Origin: UMGS1387 sp045540015
GTDB lineage: Bacteria; Bacillota; Clostridia; Oscillospirales; CAG-382
Length of the DNA stretch: 64,000 nt
Direction: 5' to 3'
NCBI GenBank assembly: GCA_045540015.1
Contig: JAZQGP010000054.1
Coordinates: forward strand, 1-64,000
Part shown: positions 16,444 through 23,990 of the stretch, in pieces
Numbering within the stretch: position 1 is the stretch's first letter
Layout of the letters: every line of letters begins with the position of its first letter
Position numbers and translations under genes: made by a program
Notes under the pieces: generated by a model
What the model was told of the DNA's origin: nothing
Databases searched by the model: none
What the model saw: only the letters and a program-made list of their open reading frames with translations

Positions 16444-17634
16444 AAGTTACATACAAAACGCATTTCAAATCACAAAGAACTGACGGGAGATTTGTTTCTT
16501 CACTTGCTGGTTTTATGTAAAAACTCAGAAACTCAAAACCGCTTCTTGAGTTTGATGAAAATATTAATGCAGAAAACTTTGGGGAGTGGAAAAGCAGAGT
16601 AAAAGAAAAGTACAGAGAGCTTCTCTGTATTCCTGAGTTTTCTGACCAGCCGAAGCCCTGTAAAATCAGTAGTGCGAAGAGAGACGGCTATACTGTTGAA
16701 AAATGGGAATTCTATCCTGATGAATGTTTAGCGGTTCCGTTTCTTGTGCTTATCCCTGACGGTGCATCAAGAGAAAACAAGGTGCCGGGGGGTTATGTGT
16801 CTGCCTGGATCTGTCTGAAGCAAGGAGTATCTTGCGGGTGAAGGATTGCTGTCGCCTCCGAACTGCAGGTTCGAAAAGTTTCCCGAGAGAAACAAAATGG
16901 CTCTTTGCATGGTTAAAAACGGTATGGCGGCATTTGCGTTTGATAATGTCGGAATTGCCGAATGCGGACTTGCAAACTCCGAGGAGCATAAGGATTATTT
17001 TAATTCACACTCCCGTGTTCAAATGGTTCATGGATATTTGCAGTCGGGACTTTGTTATCCCGGAATGGCAACCTTTATCATGTTGAATTTTCTTAAAAAT
17101 CTTGATTGCTTTGACTTTGTTGACAGAGAAAGGTTCGCTGTCAGCGGACACTCTCTCGGAACAGAGGCGGCGATGTCGCTTGGACTTCTGAGCGATGACA
17201 TAAAGGCAGTGGTATTTAACGATTTGCTGTACGATAACAGAATCCGTTATGTGAGCGAAACAGAGTCAGAGGAAGGCAAAATGACGATTGATATCGGAAA
17301 CCGGCACGTTATACCGGGACTTATGAAATACTTTTGCTATCCGGATTTGTGTTCCGCTATTGCCCCGAAACCTATTGCCTTCAACGAAGGCGGTGCAGAG
17401 GAATATCTTGACAAGGTAAGACGTGCATATAAGTGTCTTGGAGCAGAGGATAATCTGCAGATAACGCATTATCCGAAATATACCGATGAAAAAAGCAGGA
17501 AATACGGAAAAGTTCCGCGATACGGTCTTACGTCTGAGGAGTCTTTCGAGTGGATGAACTGCAACCCGCCCGACCACTCCTTCGGACAGGAGCCGTCTAT
17601 AAGATTCCCAAAAAAGTGTTTTAATATGGAATAA
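16440..17634 (+). pseudogene. Decayed alpha/beta hydrolase gene
   Basis: Read through, this would encode a ~398-residue alpha/beta hydrolase. The GTG at 16440 overlaps the pnuC stop. Three lesions break it: an in-frame TAA at 16518-16520, one extra G in the run at 16787-16792 (frameshift), and an in-frame TGA at 16816-16818 inside what was CLPGS.SKEYLAGEG. The last 262 codons stay intact and include the nucleophile elbow SGHSLGTEA and a late histidine in PPDHSFG. The closest pattern is the Abhydrolase_7/acetyl-xylan-esterase-like group. A protein starting near 16846 would lack the first strands of the fold and is unlikely to work. Confidence 0.8.
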
Positions 17635-17637
17635 ATT

Positions 17638-17661
17638 AAACGGAGCCGAAGGGCTCCGTTT
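17638..17661. terminator. Convergent terminator hairpin
   Basis: AAACGGAGCC (17638-17647), GAAG tetraloop, GGCTCCGTTT (17652-17661). A perfect 10-bp stem between the pseudogene and the convergent DUF4173 gene; the outer A/T pairs supply the T tract in both directions. Confidence 0.75.
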
Positions 17662-17665
17662 GCTG

Positions 17666-19006
17666 TTAATATCCAAGAGAAGCGTTAAGTGCTTCCGATA
17701 GGCTTTCCCAGTCCACGTAGAACAGAATCAGCAGCATTACAACAGTGACGTAGGTGCTTATTCTTGACAGCCTGAAAGAATTGTTTTTGAAAAATCTTAT
17801 AGCAAGGCAGAAAAGAACAGCAAGCAAAAGCATGAACCAAAGAGTGCAGAAACGTTTTTGAGTAAATCCGTAGGCGCTGATATAGAAAACCATTTTTGAT
17901 GCCGCAACGGCGATGATTGCAAGAGTGAAAAAGCAGAGTACTTTGCAAAGAGTGCGGAACATCTTGCCTTTTTCCTTTTCAATGCATGCTTTGTGTGCAA
18001 CATAAAGCACACCGCCGTTTATGCAGGCAACCGCACACAGCTCAAAAAAGCCGCTTCTTGCGAATTGAGCGTAGGTTGTGTTTTCGGGAAGAGCACCGAC
18101 TGCCATGCTTGTAAAGCCGTCGATTTGCGCAACTATAAAAAGCATATATATAGCAGAAAGACATATCATCACTGTATTTCCTATTATTGCCTGAAGTCCG
18201 CCGTCACTGCTTTTCGCTCCTGTGCTTTTTGCTGTATCCGCGCTGTAGAGTGCACCGAATAACATAAGGGCGACTATCATAACGATAAACACATCAAAAG
18301 GTGAGATGTATATATCTATTGTTATATTGCACAGCCATTCCGTAAGCCCTGCGGTATAGCTGTCAAAGAATGCGTCCGATAGCAAAAGCATGAAAACAGC
18401 GCTGACAAGCGGAAGTGACAGTGCTATGCCTGCAATTACAAGACCTATATTTCCTGAATTTTTCTTTCCCCATTTTTCGAGTTTTCCCGATTTCATATGA
18501 AGCAGTGCGGAAAACGAGCCGAAAAGTGAGAAGTATTTTGTGTACGGAGCACCTATTGCCCTGAATGTCCCTGAAACAATGTTGTCGAGAAGAGGCGTGT
18601 CTCTGTTTTCCGACGCGGAGAAAACAGTCAGAAGAGCAGATATGTGCATACAGAACATCGACAGAATGCAGATATAGTCGTATTCATTGCCCAAAAATAC
18701 AAAGTGAAGTGAAAATGCAAGAGTGCATAGCATGAAAAACAACGTTTGCGTTGTTATAAACTTCTTTTGAAAGAAAAAGTATGCCCATACAAAAAAGCAG
18801 AATATTACTGCAAATATGCTGATTGTGTATTCGGGATATTCGCCCCAAAATGCTTTGAAAACAAAATTGTAGTAAAGCACGCCCATAACAATTGACAAAA
18901 GCGCAAAGAGTGTGTGCATGAGAGTGTAATTGCACTTTTTTACGTTTGCTTCGGCTTTGTCCGATGCGGCTGCGGAATTTGTTTGGGGAAGCTTTGTGTT
19001 ATCCAT
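17666..19006 (-). CDS. DUF4173-type multi-pass membrane protein
   Basis: A 446-residue protein with about twelve hydrophobic segments after a soluble N-terminus of ~35 residues. The run TYAQFARSGFFELCAVACINGG is the conserved signature of the DUF4173/DUF4153 group. Function unknown; members are thought to be integral membrane proteins. The ATG at 19006 follows AAAGGAG. It is the last gene of a tight three-gene minus operon: DUF2975 protein, XRE regulator (13 bases upstream), then this gene. Confidence 0.82.
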   Translation of the reverse strand: MDNTKLPQTNSAAASDKAEANVKKCNYTLMHTLFALLSIVMGVLYYNFVFKAFWGEYPEYTISIFAVIFCFFVWAYFFFQKKFITTQTLFFMLCTLAFSLHFVFLGNEYDYICILSMFCMHISALLTVFSASENRDTPLLDNIVSGTFRAIGAPYTKYFSLFGSFSALLHMKSGKLEKWGKKNSGNIGLVIAGIALSLPLVSAVFMLLLSDAFFDSYTAGLTEWLCNITIDIYISPFDVFIVMIVALMLFGALYSADTAKSTGAKSSDGGLQAIIGNTVMICLSAIYMLFIVAQIDGFTSMAVGALPENTTYAQFARSGFFELCAVACINGGVLYVAHKACIEKEKGKMFRTLCKVLCFFTLAIIAVAASKMVFYISAYGFTQKRFCTLWFMLLLAVLFCLAIRFFKNNSFRLSRISTYVTVVMLLILFYVDWESLSEALNASLGY

Positions 19007-19019
19007 TTCGAGGCTCCTT

Positions 19020-19226
19020 TCAGTTGTTTGTATATTCAAGAATGTCTCCCGGAGTACAGTCGAGAACCTCGCAAAGCGCTTCAAGTGTTGAAAATCTTAT
19101 TGCTTTTGCTTTGCCTGTTTTTAGAATAGAGAGATTTGCCTGAGTAATTCCGACTTTTTCCGAAAGCTCAGTAAGCGAGATTTTACGCTTTGCCATCATG
19201 ACATCGAGATTTACAATAATAGCCAT
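19020..19226 (-). CDS. XRE/Cro-type helix-turn-helix regulator (YozG-like)
   Basis: A 68-residue single-domain DNA-binding protein. KISLTELSEKVGITQANLSILKTGKAKAIRFSTLEALCEVLDCTPGDIL is a complete XRE helix-turn-helix of the short YozG type. In many Firmicutes this small regulator sits directly after a DUF2975 membrane protein, as here (13 bases between them), and the two are thought to act together. It probably controls its own operon, whose strong promoter lies at 19703-19731. Confidence 0.92.
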   Translation of the reverse strand: MAIIVNLDVMMAKRKISLTELSEKVGITQANLSILKTGKAKAIRFSTLEALCEVLDCTPGDILEYTNN

Positions 19227-19239
19227 TTATTCAGTCCCC

Positions 19240-19668
19240 CTATATTGTAAAGTCATTTTCTTCGCGTATTTCAACTGCCTTTTCAAAGACATTCTTTATA
19301 ACTCGCAGTATCAAACCGAAGAAAAGTGCGGCAAACGAGCAAAGCACAAGCGAAACAAAGCCGTGGCCGAACATGAAATATTCTAGTCCGACAAATATGC
19401 AGCACCACGAGATTACTCTTAACAGCTTTACGTTTGCGGTCGTGAAAATTAGGCTTCTTTTTATATTTGTGAGCAGCATGAGAAGCGCAAGGTCACAAAC
19501 AAGACCCGGAAGCGCCGAGGTGTACAGAGCAATATAGAAAAAAGTGTAGTCTCTGTCTGAGCCGATTCTGTCAACAACCGCAGGAAGTGCAAAGCACGCT
19601 GCAATTATCAGAAAGAAAAGCACAACTGTCATTACAAGAGATGCGAGTAAAGAGATTTTCTTAGACAT
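19240..19668 (-). CDS. DUF2975 membrane protein
   Basis: A 142-residue protein with four predicted transmembrane helices: LLASLVMTVVLFFLIIAACF, a central pair, and VSLVLCSFAALFFGLILRVIK near the end. Order, length and the downstream XRE gene fit DUF2975. The ATG at 19668 has GAGGAC upstream; the promoter at 19703-19731 excludes the longer upstream reading. Function unknown; first gene of the DUF2975-XRE-DUF4173 operon. Confidence 0.82.
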   Translation of the reverse strand: MSKKISLLASLVMTVVLFFLIIAACFALPAVVDRIGSDRDYTFFYIALYTSALPGLVCDLALLMLLTNIKRSLIFTTANVKLLRVISWCCIFVGLEYFMFGHGFVSLVLCSFAALFFGLILRVIKNVFEKAVEIREENDFTI

Positions 19669-19702
19669 GGTTTTGTCCTCCGTTGTTGTTTTTGGTAAAG
19701 GT

Positions 19703-19731
19703 AGTATAACACATGATTTTGTGTTTGTCAA
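19703..19731 (-). promoter_or_regulatory. Strong predicted promoter of the DUF2975-XRE-DUF4173 operon
   Basis: On the minus strand a perfect TTGACA (19731-19726), a 17-base spacer and TATACT (19708-19703), 35 bases before the DUF2975 start. Confidence 0.85.
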
Positions 19732-19771
19732 TACAAATTTATCGAAAAACAATAAAAACTTCACGAAAAAC

Positions 19772-19800
19772 AAAAAGCACACATCCGGAAAGACGTGTGC
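19772..19800 (-). terminator. Rho-independent terminator of the DUF975 gene
   Basis: On the minus strand GCACACGTC pairs with GATGTGTGC (one G-T pair) and is followed by TTTTTGTTTTTC. It lies 32 bases downstream of the DUF975 stop. Confidence 0.8.
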
Positions 19801-19831
19801 CCGATATATGTAATAAATGTGTTGGGGAATG

Positions 19832-20455
19832 TTATGATTCAAAAGAGGGCTGTGCGGTATAGACAAATTCTCCGCTTTCGGTTACTTCTTTCATTACGTT
19901 TTTGAACCAGAGAACTTCTGTTATAATCATGTAAGGTGTTACAAAGAACAGTGAAAGCAGCTCCATGGTGAAGAGGGAAAGAATTGCCCAGCCGATAAAG
20001 CTCAGATGAATTACAAAAAGCGTTGCTTTTCTGCCGTCCATTATTTTCATTGAAAGCCTGAGTGCTTCCTTGGCAGGAATTTCGGGATATTTTGCTAGTA
20101 TGTAGGGTGTCATTGCATAGGAGTAAGATTTTACAATTCCGGGAATTCCGAACAGAAGTGACCACAGGAAAATGAAAAGCTCCATCCATGCCATTCCGCC
20201 GACTCTTCTCAGATAATATGTTCCGTTAAAGCCCTCGGTAAACATTTCTCCTACAGAAGGAGTGTTTCCGTCCGAAAACGAGACTATCAGGCAAATCACG
20301 CCGTGATAAAGCGGGTAAAGAAAATATACTGCCGGCCCTACAATGCTTGCGGCTGATGAGGATATCAGTAAATACAGTACTGTAATACCTATAATACGCC
20401 AGTAATTGTTAGCAAGTATTTGCTTTGCCGAGGCTTTAAGCTGTTGTCTTGTCAT
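19832..20455 (-). CDS. DUF975 family integral membrane protein
   Basis: A 207-residue protein with four to five hydrophobic helices. The N-terminus TRQQLKASAKQILANNYWRIIG and the central GIPGIVKSYSYAMTPYILAKYPEIPAKEALRLSMKIMDGRK are the DUF975 signature. Function unknown. The ATG at 20455 is taken because GGAGATATTATT precedes it; six codons upstream are also open. It is transcribed alone from 20499-20528 to the terminator at 19772-19800. Confidence 0.88.
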   Translation of the reverse strand: MTRQQLKASAKQILANNYWRIIGITVLYLLISSSAASIVGPAVYFLYPLYHGVICLIVSFSDGNTPSVGEMFTEGFNGTYYLRRVGGMAWMELFIFLWSLLFGIPGIVKSYSYAMTPYILAKYPEIPAKEALRLSMKIMDGRKATLFVIHLSFIGWAILSLFTMELLSLFFVTPYMIITEVLWFKNVMKEVTESGEFVYTAQPSFES

Positions 20456-20498
20456 AATAATATCTCCTGTCAAAAAAAGTTTTTGTTATGCTGTAATT

Positions 20499-20528
20499 AT
20501 ATTAACATATGTACGTTATAATTGTCAA
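20499..20528 (-). promoter_or_regulatory. Predicted sigma-A promoter of the DUF975 gene
   Basis: On the minus strand TTGACA (20528-20523), an 18-base spacer and TAATAT (20504-20499). The gap also has to serve the divergent lipoprotein gene, where a TATAAT at 20517-20522 lacks a clear -35. Confidence 0.6.
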
Positions 20529-20560
20529 GACTCAGAGAAAAGACAACGGAGGAAATATAT

Positions 20561-21310
20561 ATGAAGCGATTTGCAGTATATACACTTATCTTGACTGTGT
20601 TGTGCCTGGGCTTTACAGGATGTTCCGACTATTTCTATGAAGACGGTATCGATGCACTGAACGAAATTGAAACAGTTCAGGTTTCGTCCACGGTTGATAC
20701 AGATTTAAAAGAATCGGATGACGGCACGGAAAAAGCGGCTGACGACGGCGATGAAGAAACCGACATTTATGCACTGTTTGACAATCTTTTTGAAGAAACC
20801 GAAAAGCCTGCAGACACTGAACCCGAAAAAACCAATACCGAAGAAGAATCGTCTGATACGCAGGAAATAGAGGACGAATCAACTCAGCAGAATATAGAAA
20901 CAGACGAGGATAGTTCGACGAAAACAGAGCTTGAAACTCAGACGGAAGATGGGCCTCAAAGCAAACCTTCGGAACAATCTGAACAATCCGAACCTACCGA
21001 ACAGACTGAACAGACAGAAACGACGGAAACCAAACCGACAAATGCTTCACAAGAGCTTGACATATCCGACATAGACCCCGTTAAAGAAAAAGAACAACCC
21101 GTGCCGCAAGAAGCGCCGACAGTAAATCAGGAACCTGTGCCTCAGGCCTCGCAGCAGAGCACAAGCACGGTATCAAACGGCGTATGGATACCTCAGTCAG
21201 GTAAAAAGTATCACAGTCATTCAGGCTGCAGTGGCATGAAGAACCCGAGCAATGTGACATTGGAAGAAGTGCAGAGAAGAGGATTTACTAAGTGCAAAAG
21301 ATGTTATTGA
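20561..21310 (+). CDS. Lipoprotein with acidic linker and C-terminal Ada-like cysteine domain
   Basis: A 249-residue protein. It starts with a lipoprotein signal peptide; the lipobox is LGFTGC with the lipidated cysteine at 21. Residues ~30-205 are low complexity, rich in Glu, Thr, Asp, Ser and Gln with repeated EQSEQ/EQTEQ/ETTET units, probably an extended linker. The last ~40 residues read VWIPQSGKKYHSHSGCSGMKN...TLEEVQRRGFTKCKRCY. This resembles the small domain often fused to extracellular nucleases and SH3-type proteins and related to the Ada metal-binding module (GxKYH...C...A...G...CxxC). The ATG at 20561 follows GGAGG. Cell-surface location is inferred; function unknown. Confidence 0.82.
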   Translation: MKRFAVYTLILTVLCLGFTGCSDYFYEDGIDALNEIETVQVSSTVDTDLKESDDGTEKAADDGDEETDIYALFDNLFEETEKPADTEPEKTNTEEESSDTQEIEDESTQQNIETDEDSSTKTELETQTEDGPQSKPSEQSEQSEPTEQTEQTETTETKPTNASQELDISDIDPVKEKEQPVPQEAPTVNQEPVPQASQQSTSTVSNGVWIPQSGKKYHSHSGCSGMKNPSNVTLEEVQRRGFTKCKRCY

Positions 21311-21371
21311 CGGTTTTGACGCCGATGATATTGCATATAGCGCAAAGCTGAAAAAATAATAAATAAAACTC

Positions 21372-21400
21372 TTGACAAAGTGAGAAAAGTATGCTATACT
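21372..21400 (+). promoter_or_regulatory. Strong promoter of the rpmG-secE-nusG-rplK-rplA operon
   Basis: Perfect TTGACA at 21372-21377, a 17-base spacer and TATACT at 21395-21400. The ~100-base leader contains GGTAAA pairing with TTTACC between two GGGAGG sequences, directly before rpmG. Confidence 0.85.
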
Positions 21401-21508
21401 GTCTCTACCTCTGTTGGGAGCTTTTTTTGTTATGCGCATTTTTGCGTGTAGTGAAGCGCTTCGTTTTGAGGGAGGTAAAACATCTATATTTACCGGGAGG
21501 TGTACACA

Positions 21509-21658
21509 ATGAGAGTGAAAATAACACTCGTTTGCTCCGAATGCAAACAAAGAAATTACGACACTACCAAGAACAAGAAGAACGATCCCGATCGTCTCGA
21601 ATTCAAGAAGTATTGCCGTTTCTGCCGTAAACACACCCTTCACAGAGAATCTAAGTAA
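21509..21658 (+). CDS. rpmG: 50S ribosomal protein L33
   Basis: A 49-residue protein. MRVKITLVCSECKQRNYDTTKNKKN followed by KKYCRFCRKHTLHRESK is L33 of the zinc-binding type: both CxxC pairs are present (CSEC and CRFC). GGGAGG lies upstream of the ATG. The order rpmG-secE-nusG-rplK-rplA is standard for Firmicutes; the gene shares the promoter at 21372-21400. It is too short to be caught by simple length cut-offs. Confidence 0.96.
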   Translation: MRVKITLVCSECKQRNYDTTKNKKNDPDRLEFKKYCRFCRKHTLHRESK

Positions 21659-21685
21659 GGTTCACTATCGAAAGGAGGAAAGAAA

Positions 21686-21901
21686 ATGGCAGAGGAAACA
21701 AGAAAGCAGTCCAAGGTTGGAAAGTTTTTCAGAGATTACAAGAGCGAATTCAAGAAAATCGTGTGGCCTACATGGAATGACACCCTTCGTCAGAGCGGAG
21801 TTGTAATTGTTGCGATTGCTGTTTGCAGCATTGCGGTTTTTGTGCTTGACACGGGTTTTGGCAGACTCTTTGATTTTCTTGCATCCATCATCAACATTTG
21901 A
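21686..21901 (+). CDS. secE: Preprotein translocase subunit SecE
   Basis: A 71-residue single-helix SecE. The amphipathic part FRDYKSEFKKIVWPTWNDTLRQSGVV holds the conserved K(I/V)VWPT motif, followed by one transmembrane helix. It clamps SecY in the translocon. AAAGGAGG precedes the ATG, and nusG follows 15 bases after the stop. Confidence 0.95.
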   Translation: MAEETRKQSKVGKFFRDYKSEFKKIVWPTWNDTLRQSGVVIVAIAVCSIAVFVLDTGFGRLFDFLASIINI

Positions 21902-21916
21902 TAAAGGAGAATTCTT

Positions 21917-22561
21917 ATGTCAAATGAATCACAGGCACTCTGGTATGTCGTTCATACCTATTCCGGCTACGAAAACAAGGTTGCCGAGAATATCGGTCGT
22001 ATGATAGACAACCACGGTTTCGGCGATCTCATTTTTGAGACCAGAATACCGACAGAGATTGTTGTTGACTCCCAGGAGGAGGCAGACGATTATCTCGAAT
22101 CTCTGGAAGAAGATGATTTTGAAGAAGACGACTTTTTCGACGAGGATGACGAAGAAAACGCATCCAGAAAGAAAAAGGCGAAGGCTAAGGAAAAGAAGCC
22201 TACAGAGCATAAGCTTTTCCCGAGCTACGTACTTGTCAAAATGATCATGAACGACGAAAGCTGGCACGTTATCCGCAACATCAGAGGTGTTACGGGCTTC
22301 GTAGGACCCGGGTCAAGACCCGTTCCGCTTACAGAAGCAGAGGTTGCAGCGCTCGGCGTTGATACCGAGGTACGCGTGCGCAAGGCGGAGTATTCCGTTG
22401 GCGACAGCGTAATCGTAGTAGCCGGCTTCCTTGCAGGTTCAATTGCAACCGTTAAGGAAATCGACGAAGCGGCAGGAAGAATCAAGGTAACAGCACTTAT
22501 CGGCGGCAAGGAAACAAATGTCGAAATGAACGCCGGCGAAGTTGAATCCTTGAAGAACTGA
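21917..22561 (+). CDS. nusG: Transcription termination/antitermination protein NusG, with charged insertion
   Basis: A 214-residue NusG. The NGN domain starts WYVVHTYSGYENKVAENI and resumes at LFPSYVLVKM, ending in RGVTGFVGPGSRPVPLTEAEV. The C-terminal KOW domain reads VGDSVIVVAGFLAGSIATVKEIDEAAGRIKV. About 45 residues (~52-96) inserted into the NGN domain are first very acidic (DDFEEDDFFDEDDEE), then basic (RKKKAKAKEKK). Most NusG proteins have only a short linker there. It binds RNA polymerase and ribosomal protein S10; the insertion would sit on the NGN surface. AAAGGAG precedes the start. Confidence 0.96.
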   Translation: MSNESQALWYVVHTYSGYENKVAENIGRMIDNHGFGDLIFETRIPTEIVVDSQEEADDYLESLEEDDFEEDDFFDEDDEENASRKKKAKAKEKKPTEHKLFPSYVLVKMIMNDESWHVIRNIRGVTGFVGPGSRPVPLTEAEVAALGVDTEVRVRKAEYSVGDSVIVVAGFLAGSIATVKEIDEAAGRIKVTALIGGKETNVEMNAGEVESLKN

Positions 22562-22598
22562 CGCAAATTAAGGCAAAACCGAGACATTCGGATTAAGG

Positions 22599-22711
22599 CA
22601 CATAAAACGACCTATGTGTAATTGCCGCACAGGGCTTTGTATTTGTGTGTCAGGCAAGGCAAAATGTCTTGTCAGTGGGAGGGACAAGTTCCCGAAAATC
22701 TTTTTTACCAC
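22599..22711 (+). promoter_or_regulatory. Candidate ribosomal-protein leader upstream of rplK
   Basis: The 169-base gap between nusG and rplK holds several pairings: CACATA/TATGTG (22599-22618), GTGG (22675-22678) with CCAC (22708-22711), and inside it GGGA (22681-22684) with TCCC (22690-22693). CTTGTC (22668-22673) could instead pair with GACAAG (22683-22688), which would exclude the GGGA/TCCC stem. In bacteria rplKA is autoregulated by L1 binding near the rplK start, and a GTGGGAGG...CCAC leader before rplK is recurrent in Firmicutes as I recall. Assignment as L1 leader is inference. Confidence 0.5.
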
Positions 22712-22730
22712 ATTTGGAGGTGTAAACAAA

Positions 22731-23156
22731 ATGGCAAAGAAAATAACTGGTTATATTAAGCTTCAGATTCCCGCAGGAAAGGCTCTTCCTGCACCGCCTG
22801 TTGGTCCTGCACTCGGTCAGTACGGTGTAAACATCGCAGGCTTCTGTAAAGAATTCAACGAAAAGACTAAGAACGATATGGGTCTTATTATCCCCGTAAT
22901 CATCACTGTTTACGCAGACCGTTCTTACACATTCGTTACAAAGACTCCTCCCGCAGCCGTTCTTATCAAGAAGGCTTGCGGTCTTGACAAGGCTTCCGGC
23001 GAACCTAACAAGAACAAGGTAGCTACAATTACCAAGGAACAGGTTCAGAAGATAGCTGAAACCAAGATGCCCGACCTCAATGCAGCTTCTCTTGAAGCAG
23101 CAATGAGCATGATTGCAGGTACTGCTCGTTCCATGGGCGTAACTGTTGCAGACTAA
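22731..23156 (+). CDS. rplK: 50S ribosomal protein L11
   Basis: A 141-residue L11 of exact standard length. MAKKITGYIKLQIPAGKALPAPPVGPALGQYGVNI is the classic N-terminus, and the C-terminal RNA-binding domain ends GTARSMGVTV. The ATG at 22731 is fixed by homology and by TTTGGAGGTGTAAAC. It forms the GTPase-associated centre with 23S rRNA. rplA follows 15 bases later. Confidence 0.98.
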   Translation: MAKKITGYIKLQIPAGKALPAPPVGPALGQYGVNIAGFCKEFNEKTKNDMGLIIPVIITVYADRSYTFVTKTPPAAVLIKKACGLDKASGEPNKNKVATITKEQVQKIAETKMPDLNAASLEAAMSMIAGTARSMGVTVAD

Positions 23157-23171
23157 GGGAGGTAGACGAAC

Positions 23172-23864
23172 ATGAATAAGGGAAAGAAGTATCAGGAGAG
23201 CGCAAAGCTCATAGATAAATCAAAGCTGTATGAAACAGCTGAGGCTCTTGACATTGTTTGCAAGACCTCTAAGGCAAAGTTTGATGAAACTGTTGAAGTT
23301 CACATCAAGCTCGGTGTTGACTCCCGTCACGCTGACCAGCAGGTAAGAGGCGCAGTTGTTCTTCCTCACGGAACAGGTAAGACAGTTCGCGCACTCGTAT
23401 TCGCAAAAGGCGACAAGGCAAAGGATGCAGAGGCAGCAGGTGCTGACTATGTAGGTGCTGAAGACCTCGTTGCTAAGATTACCGGTGAAAACTGGTTTGA
23501 TTTCGACGTAGTTATCGCAACTCCCGATATGATGGGTGTTATCGGTAAGCTCGGTAAGGTTCTCGGTCCTAAGGGACTTATGCCTAACCCTAAGGCAGGC
23601 ACCGTAACAATGGATGTTGCTAAGGCTGTTGAAGATGCAAAGGCTGGTAAGATTGAATACCGTCTTGACAAACAGAACATCATTCACTGTCCTGTCGGCA
23701 AGGCTTCCTTCGGTACTGAAAAGCTCACCGAAAACTTTGAAACACTCCTCGGAGCAGTTATCAAGGCAAAGCCTGCAGCTGCTAAGGGTCAGTATATTAA
23801 GACCTGCGCTGTTGCTTCCACAATGGGCCCCGGCGTAAAGGTTAACACAGCTAAATATCTTTAA
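23172..23864 (+). CDS. rplA: 50S ribosomal protein L1
   Basis: A 230-residue L1 of normal length. FDETVEVHIKLGVDSRHADQQVRGAVVLPHGTGK and MPNPKAGTVT are the family signatures. L1 binds the mobile 23S stalk and, in many bacteria, its own mRNA. GGGAGG lies upstream. In most Firmicutes rplJ-rplL follow; here a terminator comes directly after. Confidence 0.98.
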   Translation: MNKGKKYQESAKLIDKSKLYETAEALDIVCKTSKAKFDETVEVHIKLGVDSRHADQQVRGAVVLPHGTGKTVRALVFAKGDKAKDAEAAGADYVGAEDLVAKITGENWFDFDVVIATPDMMGVIGKLGKVLGPKGLMPNPKAGTVTMDVAKAVEDAKAGKIEYRLDKQNIIHCPVGKASFGTEKLTENFETLLGAVIKAKPAAAKGQYIKTCAVASTMGPGVKVNTAKYL

Positions 23865-23884
23865 TTCTTGAAGATAATAGAATT

Positions 23885-23912
23885 GCCTGTCACGGTTGTG
23901 GCAGGCTTTTTG
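23885..23912 (+). terminator. Terminator of the rplKA operon
   Basis: GCCTGTCAC (23885-23893), loop GGTT, GTGGCAGGC (23898-23906) with one T-G pair, then TTTTTGTTTT. It closes the operon 20 bases after the rplA stop. Confidence 0.85.
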
Positions 23913-23923
23913 TTTTCAGCCCC

Positions 23924-23952
23924 TTGATTTTTTGCGTATGATGTGATAAACT
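23924..23952 (+). promoter_or_regulatory. Predicted promoter of the GH78-like gene
   Basis: TTGATT at 23924-23929, a 17-base spacer and TAAACT at 23947-23952, directly downstream of the rplA terminator. Confidence 0.6.
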
Positions 23953-23990
23953 TATCTATAAGTAAAAAACTGCAATTTGAGGTGCTGTTA

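Noticed and set aside
16846..17634. A functional short hydrolase starting at 16846
   Set aside because: It would lack the first strands of the fold, and the in-frame codons just upstream, beyond a stop, are clearly homologous to the same protein family.
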